The notes under the pieces: generated by a model
Database searches by the model: none
What the model saw: only the letters and a program-made list of their open reading frames with translations
Told to the model about the DNA's origin: nothing
Origin: Variovorax paradoxus
GTDB taxonomy: Bacteria > Pseudomonadota > Gammaproteobacteria > Burkholderiales > Burkholderiaceae_C
Assembly: GCF_022009635.1 (NCBI RefSeq)
Contig: NZ_CP091716.1
Location: 4,045,001-4,109,000, forward strand
Length of the DNA: 64,000 bases
Direction of reading: 5' to 3'
Shown here: positions 15,966-23,690 of the stretch, piece by piece
How the letters are laid out: each line of letters opens with the position of its first letter
Position numbering within the stretch: the first letter of the stretch is position 1
Made by a program: the position numbers and the translations under genes

Positions 15966-18605
15966 ATGAAAACCGTCAAGCCGCTGCGGCTGAGCGTGAT
16001 CACGCGCCCATTTCTGCGCCAGGCCGAACAGCGCCTGGCCGTCACCACGCTGTGCATGGTCTCGATGAACGCCAAGCCCGTGCTGACACCCGAGCCCGAG
16101 TTCTGGAAGACGCTGTCCGAGGAACTGGGGCCGGCCACGGCCATCGACCTGGGCATTCCCAAGGTCCGCGCCGAAATGCTCGCGACCGGCTTTGCCTACA
16201 CCGCGCACCAGCAGGAGAAGACGTTCTGCGCCGCGCGGCTGCAGGTCGGCAACTTGGAGAAAGACCTGGCGGTGTTCGGCGACCGCTTCTGGATCGGCGC
16301 ACGCCCTTCGCCGCCCCAGCCTTTCGAGGCGATGCGCATCGACTGGACGCACGCCTACGGCGGCCCCGGTTTCGCCGACAACCCGCTGGGCCGGGGCCAC
16401 GGCATGGAAACCGTCAACGGCCATGAGGTGCAACGCGTACCCAACATCGAAGACCCGGCGCATCGTCTGCATCATCCCGGCGACCGGCCGGAGCCCGCGG
16501 GCTTCGGTCCGCTGGACATCGCATGGCCGCGCCGCCTGCGGCTCATCGGCAAGCAGTACGACGGGCACTGGCGCGAAAACCTGTTCCCGGGCTTCGCCGA
16601 AGACATGGACTGGCAGCTCTTCAATGCCGCGCCCGCCGACCAGCGTTTTCAAGACGCAGCCGAGATCGCGCCGGGCACGCCCTACACGGTGTGGAACATG
16701 CACCCCGAAACGCCGATCCAGCAGGGCCGGTTGCCGCAATGGCGCGCGCTTGCCGTCATCGCCCGGCATCGCCTGCCCGGCCAGATAGAAGAAGTGCCGC
16801 AGCGGCTGACGACCGCATGGTTCTTTCCGCATCTCGAGCGCGTGGTGCTGGTCTTCCACGGCGAGACGCGCATCGACGAAGACGACGCATCCGACATCTC
16901 GCACGTGATGCCGGCACTGGAAGCCGTCGGCCAGCCGCGCGGCCTTGCCCACTACGCGACCGTGCTGCACCAGCGCTGCGATCCGGAAAAAGGCGCGCTC
17001 TTCATGTTCCGCGACGACGAGCTGATGCCCGACGAAGCCATCGGCCCCTGGCTCGACCAGCCCGGCACCGGCGACTCGGCGCTGGTGCGCAACATGCGCG
17101 AACGCGGCGCGCAGGCCCGCGAGGACCTGAAGCAGAAAGCGATGGCAGCCGGCCACAAGGCGCGCCACTTCAACGACCGCCGCCTGCCCGAGCCCTTCAG
17201 CAGGATGCCCACGCTGCGCGAGCTGCCGGACTTCGTCGAGCAGGCCGACCGCCATGCGCGCGCCCAGCGCGAACAAGGCGCCGTCGAACGCGAGCGCCTG
17301 CAGCGCGAGGCCGATGCCAACGCCAAGGAATCGATGAAGGTCGGCTTCGACACCGGCAAGCTGGTACGCGAGCACGACGCGATGCGCCCCAAGGGTCCGC
17401 CGCAGGTAGACAGCGCGGAACTGCTGCGCGGCTTCGAGGGCATTCCCGCCGCGACCGGCACCGCGCCGCTGCCCGAGCGCCAGGTCGAGGCGATGCGCAA
17501 GCTGGCGCGGGATGCCGAACGCGGCCTGCTCGCGCTGTACCGCGGCTCGGCGCAACACCAGTCGCCGATCGATGCGCCGAGCGACGAACGGCAGGCAGCC
17601 CTGCGCGTAAAGGTGCTGTCGATCCTCCAGGCCAACCGCGATTTCACCGGCATGGACCTCACGGGCGCCGATCTCTCGGACATGGATCTGCAAGGCGCCT
17701 GCTTTCGCCGCGCGCTGCTCGAAGGCGCCGACCTGCGCCGTGCCCGCTGCGAAGGCGCGGACTTCAGCGAAGCCGTGCTGGTGCGTGCACAGCTCTCCAG
17801 CGGCGACTTCACGCGCGCCATCTTCCGCGACACCAACCTTGCCGGCATCCATTGCGAGCAGGCCGGTTTCTCGCATGCGCTGTTCGAAGGCGCCACCTTC
17901 GAGAAGCTGAAGTTCGTGCGCTGCGACTTCTCGTCGGCCCGCCTGCATCACCTGCACGTGATCGAATCGCAACTGCTGCATTGCCGCTTCGACGCGATCG
18001 ATGCCGCCTACATCGGCTTTCTTTCCGACGTGGCCATCGAAGACTGCAGCTTCCGTGGCGCGCGCCTTGTGAAAGCGGGCTTCCTCGGCTGCCGCGTGGC
18101 CGGGCTCGACTTCACCGGCGCCGAGCTCGAAGCCTGCGCCTGGACCCACATGAACTGCGACGAACACATGAGCTTCGCGCGCGCGCTGCTGCGCACCACC
18201 TGCTTCGCCGGCAACAGCAGCCTGCGCAACGCCGACTTCGAAGAAGCCACGCTCGTGCAATGCAGCCTGCGCGAGATTCCGATGGAGGGCGCGCGCTTCG
18301 TGCGCGCGACCCTCGATACCTGCGACCTCTCCTCTTGCAACCTCACTGCCGCCGACCTGGGCGCGGCGCAGACGCCCGAGAGCCTTTTCATACGCAGCAA
18401 CCTGAGCCGGGCCTCGCTGCGCGCCGCCAATCTCATGAACGCCAATTTCAACAAGGCCCGCCTGCTGTCGGCCGACCTGCGCGAGGCCAATCTCTTTCGC
18501 GCCGACATGTCCCAGATCGTGATCGACGACGTCACCGAGACGCGCGACGCCTACATCGTGCACACCAAGACCGTGCCGGCCGCGCGGGCCGCCGCCGTCG
18601 AATGA
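15966..18605 (+). CDS. DUF2169 protein with C-terminal pentapeptide repeats (T6SS accessory)
   Basis: 879 residues. The N-terminal about 330 residues fit DUF2169, a family coded beside VgrG/PAAR genes and thought to act as an adaptor for loading effectors on the tip. Visible blocks are DWTHAYGGPGFADNPLGRG and PHLERVVLVFHGETRI. Residues about 340-550 are charged and helical. Residues about 558-860 hold many A(D/N)LxX-type pentapeptide repeats (for example GADLSDMDLQGACFRRA), which fold into a right-handed quadrilateral beta-helix. The fusion suggests that the helix is the delivered or docking part. It overlaps the next gene by four bases. Confidence 0.85.
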   Translation: MKTVKPLRLSVITRPFLRQAEQRLAVTTLCMVSMNAKPVLTPEPEFWKTLSEELGPATAIDLGIPKVRAEMLATGFAYTAHQQEKTFCAARLQVGNLEKDLAVFGDRFWIGARPSPPQPFEAMRIDWTHAYGGPGFADNPLGRGHGMETVNGHEVQRVPNIEDPAHRLHHPGDRPEPAGFGPLDIAWPRRLRLIGKQYDGHWRENLFPGFAEDMDWQLFNAAPADQRFQDAAEIAPGTPYTVWNMHPETPIQQGRLPQWRALAVIARHRLPGQIEEVPQRLTTAWFFPHLERVVLVFHGETRIDEDDASDISHVMPALEAVGQPRGLAHYATVLHQRCDPEKGALFMFRDDELMPDEAIGPWLDQPGTGDSALVRNMRERGAQAREDLKQKAMAAGHKARHFNDRRLPEPFSRMPTLRELPDFVEQADRHARAQREQGAVERERLQREADANAKESMKVGFDTGKLVREHDAMRPKGPPQVDSAELLRGFEGIPAATGTAPLPERQVEAMRKLARDAERGLLALYRGSAQHQSPIDAPSDERQAALRVKVLSILQANRDFTGMDLTGADLSDMDLQGACFRRALLEGADLRRARCEGADFSEAVLVRAQLSSGDFTRAIFRDTNLAGIHCEQAGFSHALFEGATFEKLKFVRCDFSSARLHHLHVIESQLLHCRFDAIDAAYIGFLSDVAIEDCSFRGARLVKAGFLGCRVAGLDFTGAELEACAWTHMNCDEHMSFARALLRTTCFAGNSSLRNADFEEATLVQCSLREIPMEGARFVRATLDTCDLSSCNLTAADLGAAQTPESLFIRSNLSRASLRAANLMNANFNKARLLSADLREANLFRADMSQIVIDDVTETRDAYIVHTKTVPAARAAAVE

Positions 18606-19738
18606 GCCCGCAGGCGCTGGTTGCCAAGGTCCGGGGCGGCGAAGCATTGCAGGGAGAAGACTTCAGCGCGATGGCGCTCGATGGCCTCGACCTGTCCGGC
18701 GGCTTGTTCAGCGAATGCCGCTTCGCGCAAGCCGGCATGGCGGGCGTTCAGCTGGCGGATTCCGTGTTCGAGCGCTGCGTCTTCGACGGTGCGATGATGG
18801 ACGGCGCGCAGCTCGGCAAGACATCTTTCCTGCGCTGCAGCCTGCGCGAGGCACGGATGCTCGCATGCCGGTGGGAAGGCACGGTCGTCGCCGAATCCGA
18901 CCTGCGCGGCGTGCTTGCCGACGAATCGGTGTTGCTGGAAGCCGCCTTCCAGGACTGCGAGTTCGGCGGTGCGCGCTTCGTGCATGCATCGGTCACGAAG
19001 ACGATCTTCAACGACAGTCGCATGGGCAACGCCGACTTCGGCGAGGCGGCCTTCACGACCGGCGTGTTCTTTCGCTCCGACCTGCGCGAGACCGGCTTTC
19101 GCGGCGCGAGCTTCGACAACGCGATCTTCACCGAGGCCGACTTGCGAGGGCAGTCGTTCGCGGGCCAGTCGTTCCAGCGCAGCCAGTTCATCGATGCGCG
19201 CATGTCAGGCTGCGTGTTCGACGACGCACGCCTGGTGCAGTGCAACTTCAAGGGCGCGGCGCTCGACGACGCGCGCATGCAGCGCGTGCACGCACCGCAG
19301 TCGCTGTTTCCGCAGGCCGACATGCGCCGCGCGGATTGCCGAGCAGGCCTGTTCGACCAATCGCTGTGGATCGACGCGCAGCTCGGCGACGCCGACTTTT
19401 CCGACGCACGGCTCGAACAATGCGTGTTCCACCGCGCGCGCTGCGAGCGCACGTCTTTCGCACGCAGCCGGCTGGTGTATGCCGACTTTTCGTATGCGGA
19501 CCTGCGCGCCGCCAGCTTCGAGAAAGCCTTCTTCCAGCGCACGCAGATGCATCGCAGCATGCAGACCGGCACGCGCTGGAGCGACCGCATCGGCGTGCTC
19601 GACGCCGACCCCGAACTCTTCGAGGCCGAGCGCGTGGCGTGGCAGCGCCCGCAACGCGCCGTGCGCCTCGACCGCGACGCGCAGGGACTGATGCGCGCGC
19701 AGGATCTCCCCTCCACCGACACCAAGGACACCGCATGA
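18602..19738 (+). CDS. Pentapeptide-repeat protein of the VgrG island
   Basis: 378 residues, almost entirely pentapeptide repeats, with Phe or Leu at the central position of most units (for example SGGLFSECRFAQAGM). The final about 40 residues are charged and end the helix. Other pentapeptide-repeat proteins can mimic DNA and block gyrase, but most are structural; here the location between DUF2169 and DUF3540 points to the secretion tip. It has ATGA overlaps with both neighbours. No signal peptide or transmembrane segment is visible. It could be a cargo effector, a second adaptor, or a duplicated tail of the preceding protein. Confidence 0.82.
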   Translation: MSPQALVAKVRGGEALQGEDFSAMALDGLDLSGGLFSECRFAQAGMAGVQLADSVFERCVFDGAMMDGAQLGKTSFLRCSLREARMLACRWEGTVVAESDLRGVLADESVLLEAAFQDCEFGGARFVHASVTKTIFNDSRMGNADFGEAAFTTGVFFRSDLRETGFRGASFDNAIFTEADLRGQSFAGQSFQRSQFIDARMSGCVFDDARLVQCNFKGAALDDARMQRVHAPQSLFPQADMRRADCRAGLFDQSLWIDAQLGDADFSDARLEQCVFHRARCERTSFARSRLVYADFSYADLRAASFEKAFFQRTQMHRSMQTGTRWSDRIGVLDADPELFEAERVAWQRPQRAVRLDRDAQGLMRAQDLPSTDTKDTA

Positions 19739-20487
19739 CGATGGCATCCAGGACATCTTCCAACGCGCCCGCCGTGCCGGCGGACGGCGGCGACGAAAGC
19801 GAACTCGCGCCGCTGCTGCGCAAGGCGGCGGCCCCGAAACAGCAACCAGGGCAGCAACCAGGCGGCATCGTCATGGCCACGGTTTCTGTCGCCGAAGCCG
19901 AGGATGGTTTCTGCGAGGTGATGCCGATGCACGGCCATCGCACGCTGCGCTGCCGCCGGGCCGCTAGTTGCCTGCTGCTGCCCGCGCCGGGCGACACGGT
20001 GATGGTGGCCGGCCCGAACGATGAGGCGCTCTACGTCATCGCCGTCGTCGCGCAGGCAGACAACCGCCAGACGACGCTCGCCGTGAATGGCGATCTGAAG
20101 CTGCAGTCGCGCCACGGCGGCGTCGCCATCCAGGGCGCGGGCGCGATCGACCTGCAATCGGACACCGCCATCGCGACCCGCTCGCCGCAATGGACGCTCG
20201 CGGCCGAGCGCGCGCAGTGCACCGTGTCCGAGCTGGACTACCAGGGCGCCGAGGTGCGCTTCAGCGTGCTGGTGTCGCGCTTCGTCGGGCGCGCCTGCGA
20301 AGTGGTGCTCGACCGGCTGCACCTGCTCACGCGCTCGAGCTTTCGCATCACCGAAGAAGTCGAGCAGGTGCGCGCGGGCCAGATCGACATGCAGGCCTCG
20401 CGCACGCTGCGCCTGCATGCGAAGAACACGCTCGTCACCAGCAAGGAGCTGGTGAAGGTCGACGCCGAGCAGATCCACATGGGTTGA
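19735..20487 (+). CDS. DUF3540 protein (T6SS tip-associated)
   Basis: 250 residues. After an Ala/Gln-rich head, the body shows the beta-rich pattern of DUF3540 (LLPAPGDTVMVAG, YVIAVVAQ). Short strands follow, like the VgrG gp5 needle (KLQSRHGGVAIQGAGAIDLQ, QIDMQASRTLRLHAKNT). DUF3540 genes sit with DUF2169 and DUF4150 genes in many VgrG clusters. It may extend the spike between VgrG and the PAAR-like tip. The start overlaps the previous stop. An alternative ATG is at 19741. Confidence 0.78.
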   Translation: MTMASRTSSNAPAVPADGGDESELAPLLRKAAAPKQQPGQQPGGIVMATVSVAEAEDGFCEVMPMHGHRTLRCRRAASCLLLPAPGDTVMVAGPNDEALYVIAVVAQADNRQTTLAVNGDLKLQSRHGGVAIQGAGAIDLQSDTAIATRSPQWTLAAERAQCTVSELDYQGAEVRFSVLVSRFVGRACEVVLDRLHLLTRSSFRITEEVEQVRAGQIDMQASRTLRLHAKNTLVTSKELVKVDAEQIHMG

Positions 20488-20520
20488 ACCACCCACCACC
20501 GATTCGAAGGAGCTTCACGC

Positions 20521-20907
20521 ATGTTCGCCAACGCACAGATGATGGGCATGGACCTGGCCTTTCCCGATGTCTGCAAGACGCCGCCGGCCATTCCCATCCC
20601 CTACCCCAACTTCGCGCTCGGGCCCACGGCCATTCCCAACGCCTGGAACATCCTCTACGGCGGCACGCCCGCGCACAACCTCGCAACGACCACGCCCATC
20701 ACCAACGGCGACAACGCGGGCGTGCTCATGGGCGTGGTGTCGCAGACAGTGATGGGGCCCTCGCGCCACATCACCGGCGCGTTCACCGTGTTGCTCAAGG
20801 GTTCGCCGTGCACGCGCATGACCAGCCTCACGGTGCAGAACCGCAGCAACATCGTCGGCATGCGCATCGTGCCGAGCCAATTCAAGGTGCTCGTGCTCGC
20901 GCCCTGA
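20521..20907 (+). CDS. DUF4150 PAAR-like protein
   Basis: 128 residues, matching the DUF4150 family, a PAAR-like cap that sharpens the VgrG spike. Typical blocks are FPDVCKTPPAIPIPYPN near residues 14-30 and GSPCTRMTS in the second half, with the two cysteines. It has its own Shine-Dalgarno (AAGGAGC). It is the last gene of the island. No C-terminal toxin extension is attached, so any cargo must be a separate protein. Confidence 0.87.
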   Translation: MFANAQMMGMDLAFPDVCKTPPAIPIPYPNFALGPTAIPNAWNILYGGTPAHNLATTTPITNGDNAGVLMGVVSQTVMGPSRHITGAFTVLLKGSPCTRMTSLTVQNRSNIVGMRIVPSQFKVLVLAP

Positions 20908-20950
20908 GCGCACATTCGGTTGCTTTTGTAAGCGGAAATAGTTCACTTTT

Positions 20951-20992
20951 GGCATGTGTATTGCTGCGCTGCAGCAAAGCAGATGGCATGCC
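20951..20992. promoter_or_regulatory. Nested inverted repeats upstream of the polysaccharide operon
   Basis: Outer arms GGCATG (20951-20956) and CATGCC (20987-20992) enclose an inner perfect 7-bp hairpin TTGCTGC/GCAGCAA (20961-20967 with 20971-20977). It lies in the 155-bp gap between the DUF4150 gene and the HlyD gene. It may be an operator, or an intrinsic hairpin ending the tip island. Confidence 0.45.
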
Positions 20993-21062
20993 CCAATGAT
21001 GTGCCACGACAGCGGAGACGAGGGTCCTGAAAAGCCACCACGTCATCGATTGCGAGGCGCCA

Positions 21063-22343
21063 ATGAACGCAAGCACTGTCCAGGAATCGCACCACATCGC
21101 GAAGGCGGAATCTTCCGCATGGCATGAACGCTGGAGGCGATGGCGCGGGGGCACGGCGGAGTCGCTGGTGCCGCGCATCGCGGGCTACGCGCTGCTGGCC
21201 TTCGTGCTGTGGCTCGTCGTTACCACGCTCATCCAGCCGCTGGTGTCGCGGCAGGCCACGCGCACCGTGCTGCAGGCGCCGGTGACGCTGGTCACCTCGC
21301 CCATCAGCGGCGTGGTCACGCGCATGACGGTGCGCGCGCTCGACAAGGTCGAGGCCGGCGCGGTGGTTGCCACGGTGCAGAACCCGACCATCAACCGCGA
21401 CATCCTCACCACCCTCACCACGCAGCGGCTCGCGCTGCAAAGCCAGGTGGCGCAGCTCACGAACCAGATCAATGCATCGAGCGACGAACTGCAGTTCGTG
21501 GAGCAGCAGGTCAAGCTGTATCGCACCGCGTCGATGGCGCAGACGCGCGATGCCTGGCAAGTGGCGCAACGCCAGCGCGAAGTGGCGCAGTCCAACGTGG
21601 CAGAGCAGGAGCAGAAGGTGCGCCGCACCTCCGCCATGCTCGACGAAGGCGCGGTGAGCCCGCAGGCCATGGACGCCGCGCAGGCGCAGTTGAGCACCTC
21701 GCGCGCCAACGCGGCGGTTGCCGAGCAGGCCTACACGGGGCTGGGCCAAAGCATGGCGAGCGCGAGCCGTGGCGTGTTCGTGGGCAGCGGCGGCGCCAGC
21801 GTCTACCAGACGCTCGCCAACCGGCGCGAAACGCTGAGCGGCGGCATCGAGCGCGCGCAGCACGACAGCGAAGCCCTGCGCCAGCAATTGCGCGAAGTGA
21901 CCGCGCTGGAGGCCGAGGAGCGCAGCCGCATCGACCGCATGGCCGCCTTCGAGGTGCGTGCGACACAGCCGGGCCAGGTGAACTCGGTGCTGATGCCGCA
22001 GGGCAGTTTCGTGCCGCAGGGCGCCACATTGGTGCGCATGACCGACTGCAGCCGCATCGAAGTGGTGGCGGTCTTTCCGCCGCGACTGGCAAAGAAGCTC
22101 AACATGGGCTCGACCATTGCCGTCAAGACCGACGATGGCCGTCCTGAAGTGTCAGCACGCGTTACCCAGTTGTTGCCAGTTGCGCCCGAAGATTTCCAGA
22201 GCCGCTATGCGGTGCCCTTCCCTTTCGCCGAACAAGGCTCTGTGTACGCGGTGGCGCGCGTCGAATCGGACAACCCGGTGTGGATAGCGCAGCGCGGTCT
22301 GTGCGCGCCGGGCAAGGTGGTGTCGGCAAGGCTGGCCTCCTAG
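21063..22343 (+). CDS. HlyD-type periplasmic adaptor (membrane-fusion) protein
   Basis: 426 residues. One transmembrane helix at about residues 38-58, then a lipoyl half-motif (VTSPISGVVTRMTVRALDKVEAGAVVATV). A long coiled-coil hairpin (about 115-290, Gln/Glu/Ala-rich) follows, then the second lipoyl half (EVRATQPGQVNSVLMPQGSFVPQGATLVRM) and a beta-barrel. Such adaptors join an inner-membrane synthase or transporter to an outer-membrane factor. The next genes encode a glycosyltransferase and an outer-membrane factor, so it likely bridges polysaccharide export, comparable in place to Alg44. The promoter should lie in the preceding 155 bp. Confidence 0.85.
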   Translation: MNASTVQESHHIAKAESSAWHERWRRWRGGTAESLVPRIAGYALLAFVLWLVVTTLIQPLVSRQATRTVLQAPVTLVTSPISGVVTRMTVRALDKVEAGAVVATVQNPTINRDILTTLTTQRLALQSQVAQLTNQINASSDELQFVEQQVKLYRTASMAQTRDAWQVAQRQREVAQSNVAEQEQKVRRTSAMLDEGAVSPQAMDAAQAQLSTSRANAAVAEQAYTGLGQSMASASRGVFVGSGGASVYQTLANRRETLSGGIERAQHDSEALRQQLREVTALEAEERSRIDRMAAFEVRATQPGQVNSVLMPQGSFVPQGATLVRMTDCSRIEVVAVFPPRLAKKLNMGSTIAVKTDDGRPEVSARVTQLLPVAPEDFQSRYAVPFPFAEQGSVYAVARVESDNPVWIAQRGLCAPGKVVSARLAS

Positions 22344-22385
22344 CAGCACGCGCAGCAGCAGTCCTCGACGCCGATGAGGCCGACG

Positions 22386-23690
22386 ATGGATCACGCAAAG
22401 CTTCTTCGACGATGCGCCTTGGCGATGGCGACGATGCTGTGTCTGCACGCGCAGCAAGCGCCGGCAGCAGACGGCACCGCGCGACAGGCGCTCGCCCAGC
22501 AAAGCTGCGACGGCCTGCGCCGCGCCGTGGCCTTCAGCAGCCGCGGCGATGCGTCGACGCCGCTCTTCCTGCCGAGCTACCGCACCGATGCGCAACTCGC
22601 GGGCGTGCCCGATCTGGCACCCAGCCTCGCGAACGTCGCCTTCGCCTACGACAACGCGCTGGCCGGCATCGCATTGATCGCATGCGGCGACACGGCGTCG
22701 GCGCGGCGCATCGCTGATGCGATGGTGCTGGCCGTCGAGCATGACCCGCACTATGCGGACGGCCGCATCCGCAACGCCTATCGCGCCGGCCTGCTGGCCG
22801 ATACCAAGCCCGTGCTTGCCGGCTATTGGGACGCGGACAAGAACCAGTGGATCGCCGATGCCTACCAGGTCAGCACCGCGACCGGCAACATGGCGTGGGC
22901 CGCGCTGCTGCTGCTGAACGTCGACCAGTCGGCGCCCTCCCCGCGTTACGCCGCCGCCACCGCCAGGCTGCTGGACTGGATCGAGAAACGCACGCGTTCG
23001 AGTGTCGCGCCCGACGGCTACAGCGGCGGCTGGTATGGCTGGGATGACAAGCAGGCCGCGCAGACCTGGAAGTCGACCGAGCACAACATCGACATCGCCA
23101 TGGCCGCCGCATGGGTCGCCCGCTCCGGCGCGCACCCCGAGCAGAAGCGCCAGGCCGCCACCGCATTGGCCTTTGTCGCGCGCATGTGGAACACCAGCGA
23201 ACAGCGCTTCCACATCGGCACGCAGGCCGACGGTGCCACCGTATCCACCACGGCCTCGGGCCTCGATGCACAGCTGTGGCCGCTGCTCGCCGCGCCGCCG
23301 GGCCATTGCGCGTGGCAGGCCGGGCTTGCGTGGGTCGATGCCAACCACCGCTTCGGCGCGGGCTACGGCTTCTCGCGCCAGCCCGACGGCATCTGGACCG
23401 AGGGCAGCGCGCAGGCCGCCGCGACGCTGTTGGCCGTCAAGGGATCGGCGCCCGACGCGCTGTGGCAACTGCTGGCCTCGCAGCGCGCGCCCAACGGCCT
23501 TTACTACGCCACGCCAAGCCCGCGCATATCGACCGGACTGGCCATCGGCCCCGACTCCAAGGGCCCCGACTTCTTCTACTACCGCTGGCCCCACCTGGGC
23601 GCCACGGCCTGGATCGCACTGGCCGCCAAGGGCTGGAACCCGTTCACCGGAACTACCACCGTCGCAGGAGCAAAGCCATGTTCGAACTGA
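22386..23690 (+). CDS. Exported six-hairpin glycosidase-like protein
   Basis: 434 residues with a Sec signal ending near QQAPAAD. The start at 22386 has AGG six bases upstream; an ATG at 22374 is also in frame. The body has repeating helical pairs with aromatic/Gly turns (GYSGGWYGWDD, TTASGLDAQLWPLLA, GYGFSRQPDGIWTEGSAQAA). This pattern resembles the (alpha/alpha)6 toroid of polysaccharide lyases and hydrolases. It overlaps the glycosyltransferase start by 13 bases. It could trim or quality-control the polymer in the periplasm, as AlgL or BcsZ do in other systems. No exact family could be assigned. Confidence 0.68.
   Translation: MDHAKLLRRCALAMATMLCLHAQQAPAADGTARQALAQQSCDGLRRAVAFSSRGDASTPLFLPSYRTDAQLAGVPDLAPSLANVAFAYDNALAGIALIACGDTASARRIADAMVLAVEHDPHYADGRIRNAYRAGLLADTKPVLAGYWDADKNQWIADAYQVSTATGNMAWAALLLLNVDQSAPSPRYAAATARLLDWIEKRTRSSVAPDGYSGGWYGWDDKQAAQTWKSTEHNIDIAMAAAWVARSGAHPEQKRQAATALAFVARMWNTSEQRFHIGTQADGATVSTTASGLDAQLWPLLAAPPGHCAWQAGLAWVDANHRFGAGYGFSRQPDGIWTEGSAQAAATLLAVKGSAPDALWQLLASQRAPNGLYYATPSPRISTGLAIGPDSKGPDFFYYRWPHLGATAWIALAAKGWNPFTGTTTVAGAKPCSN

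Noticed and set aside
17640..18500. Periodic DNA repeats that might be a structural or regulatory repeat
   Set aside because: The period equals five codons and follows the pentapeptide protein repeats.
16523..18601. Arg/Ala-rich plus-strand frame overlapping the DUF2169 gene and running into the second pentapeptide gene
   Set aside because: Only the part after 18602 is protein-like; the earlier part is an off-frame reading of the DUF2169 gene.
15474..18647. A 1057-codon open frame on the minus strand
   Set aside because: Antisense to the DUF2169/pentapeptide gene; the apparent repeats only reflect the pentapeptide repeats on the coding strand.
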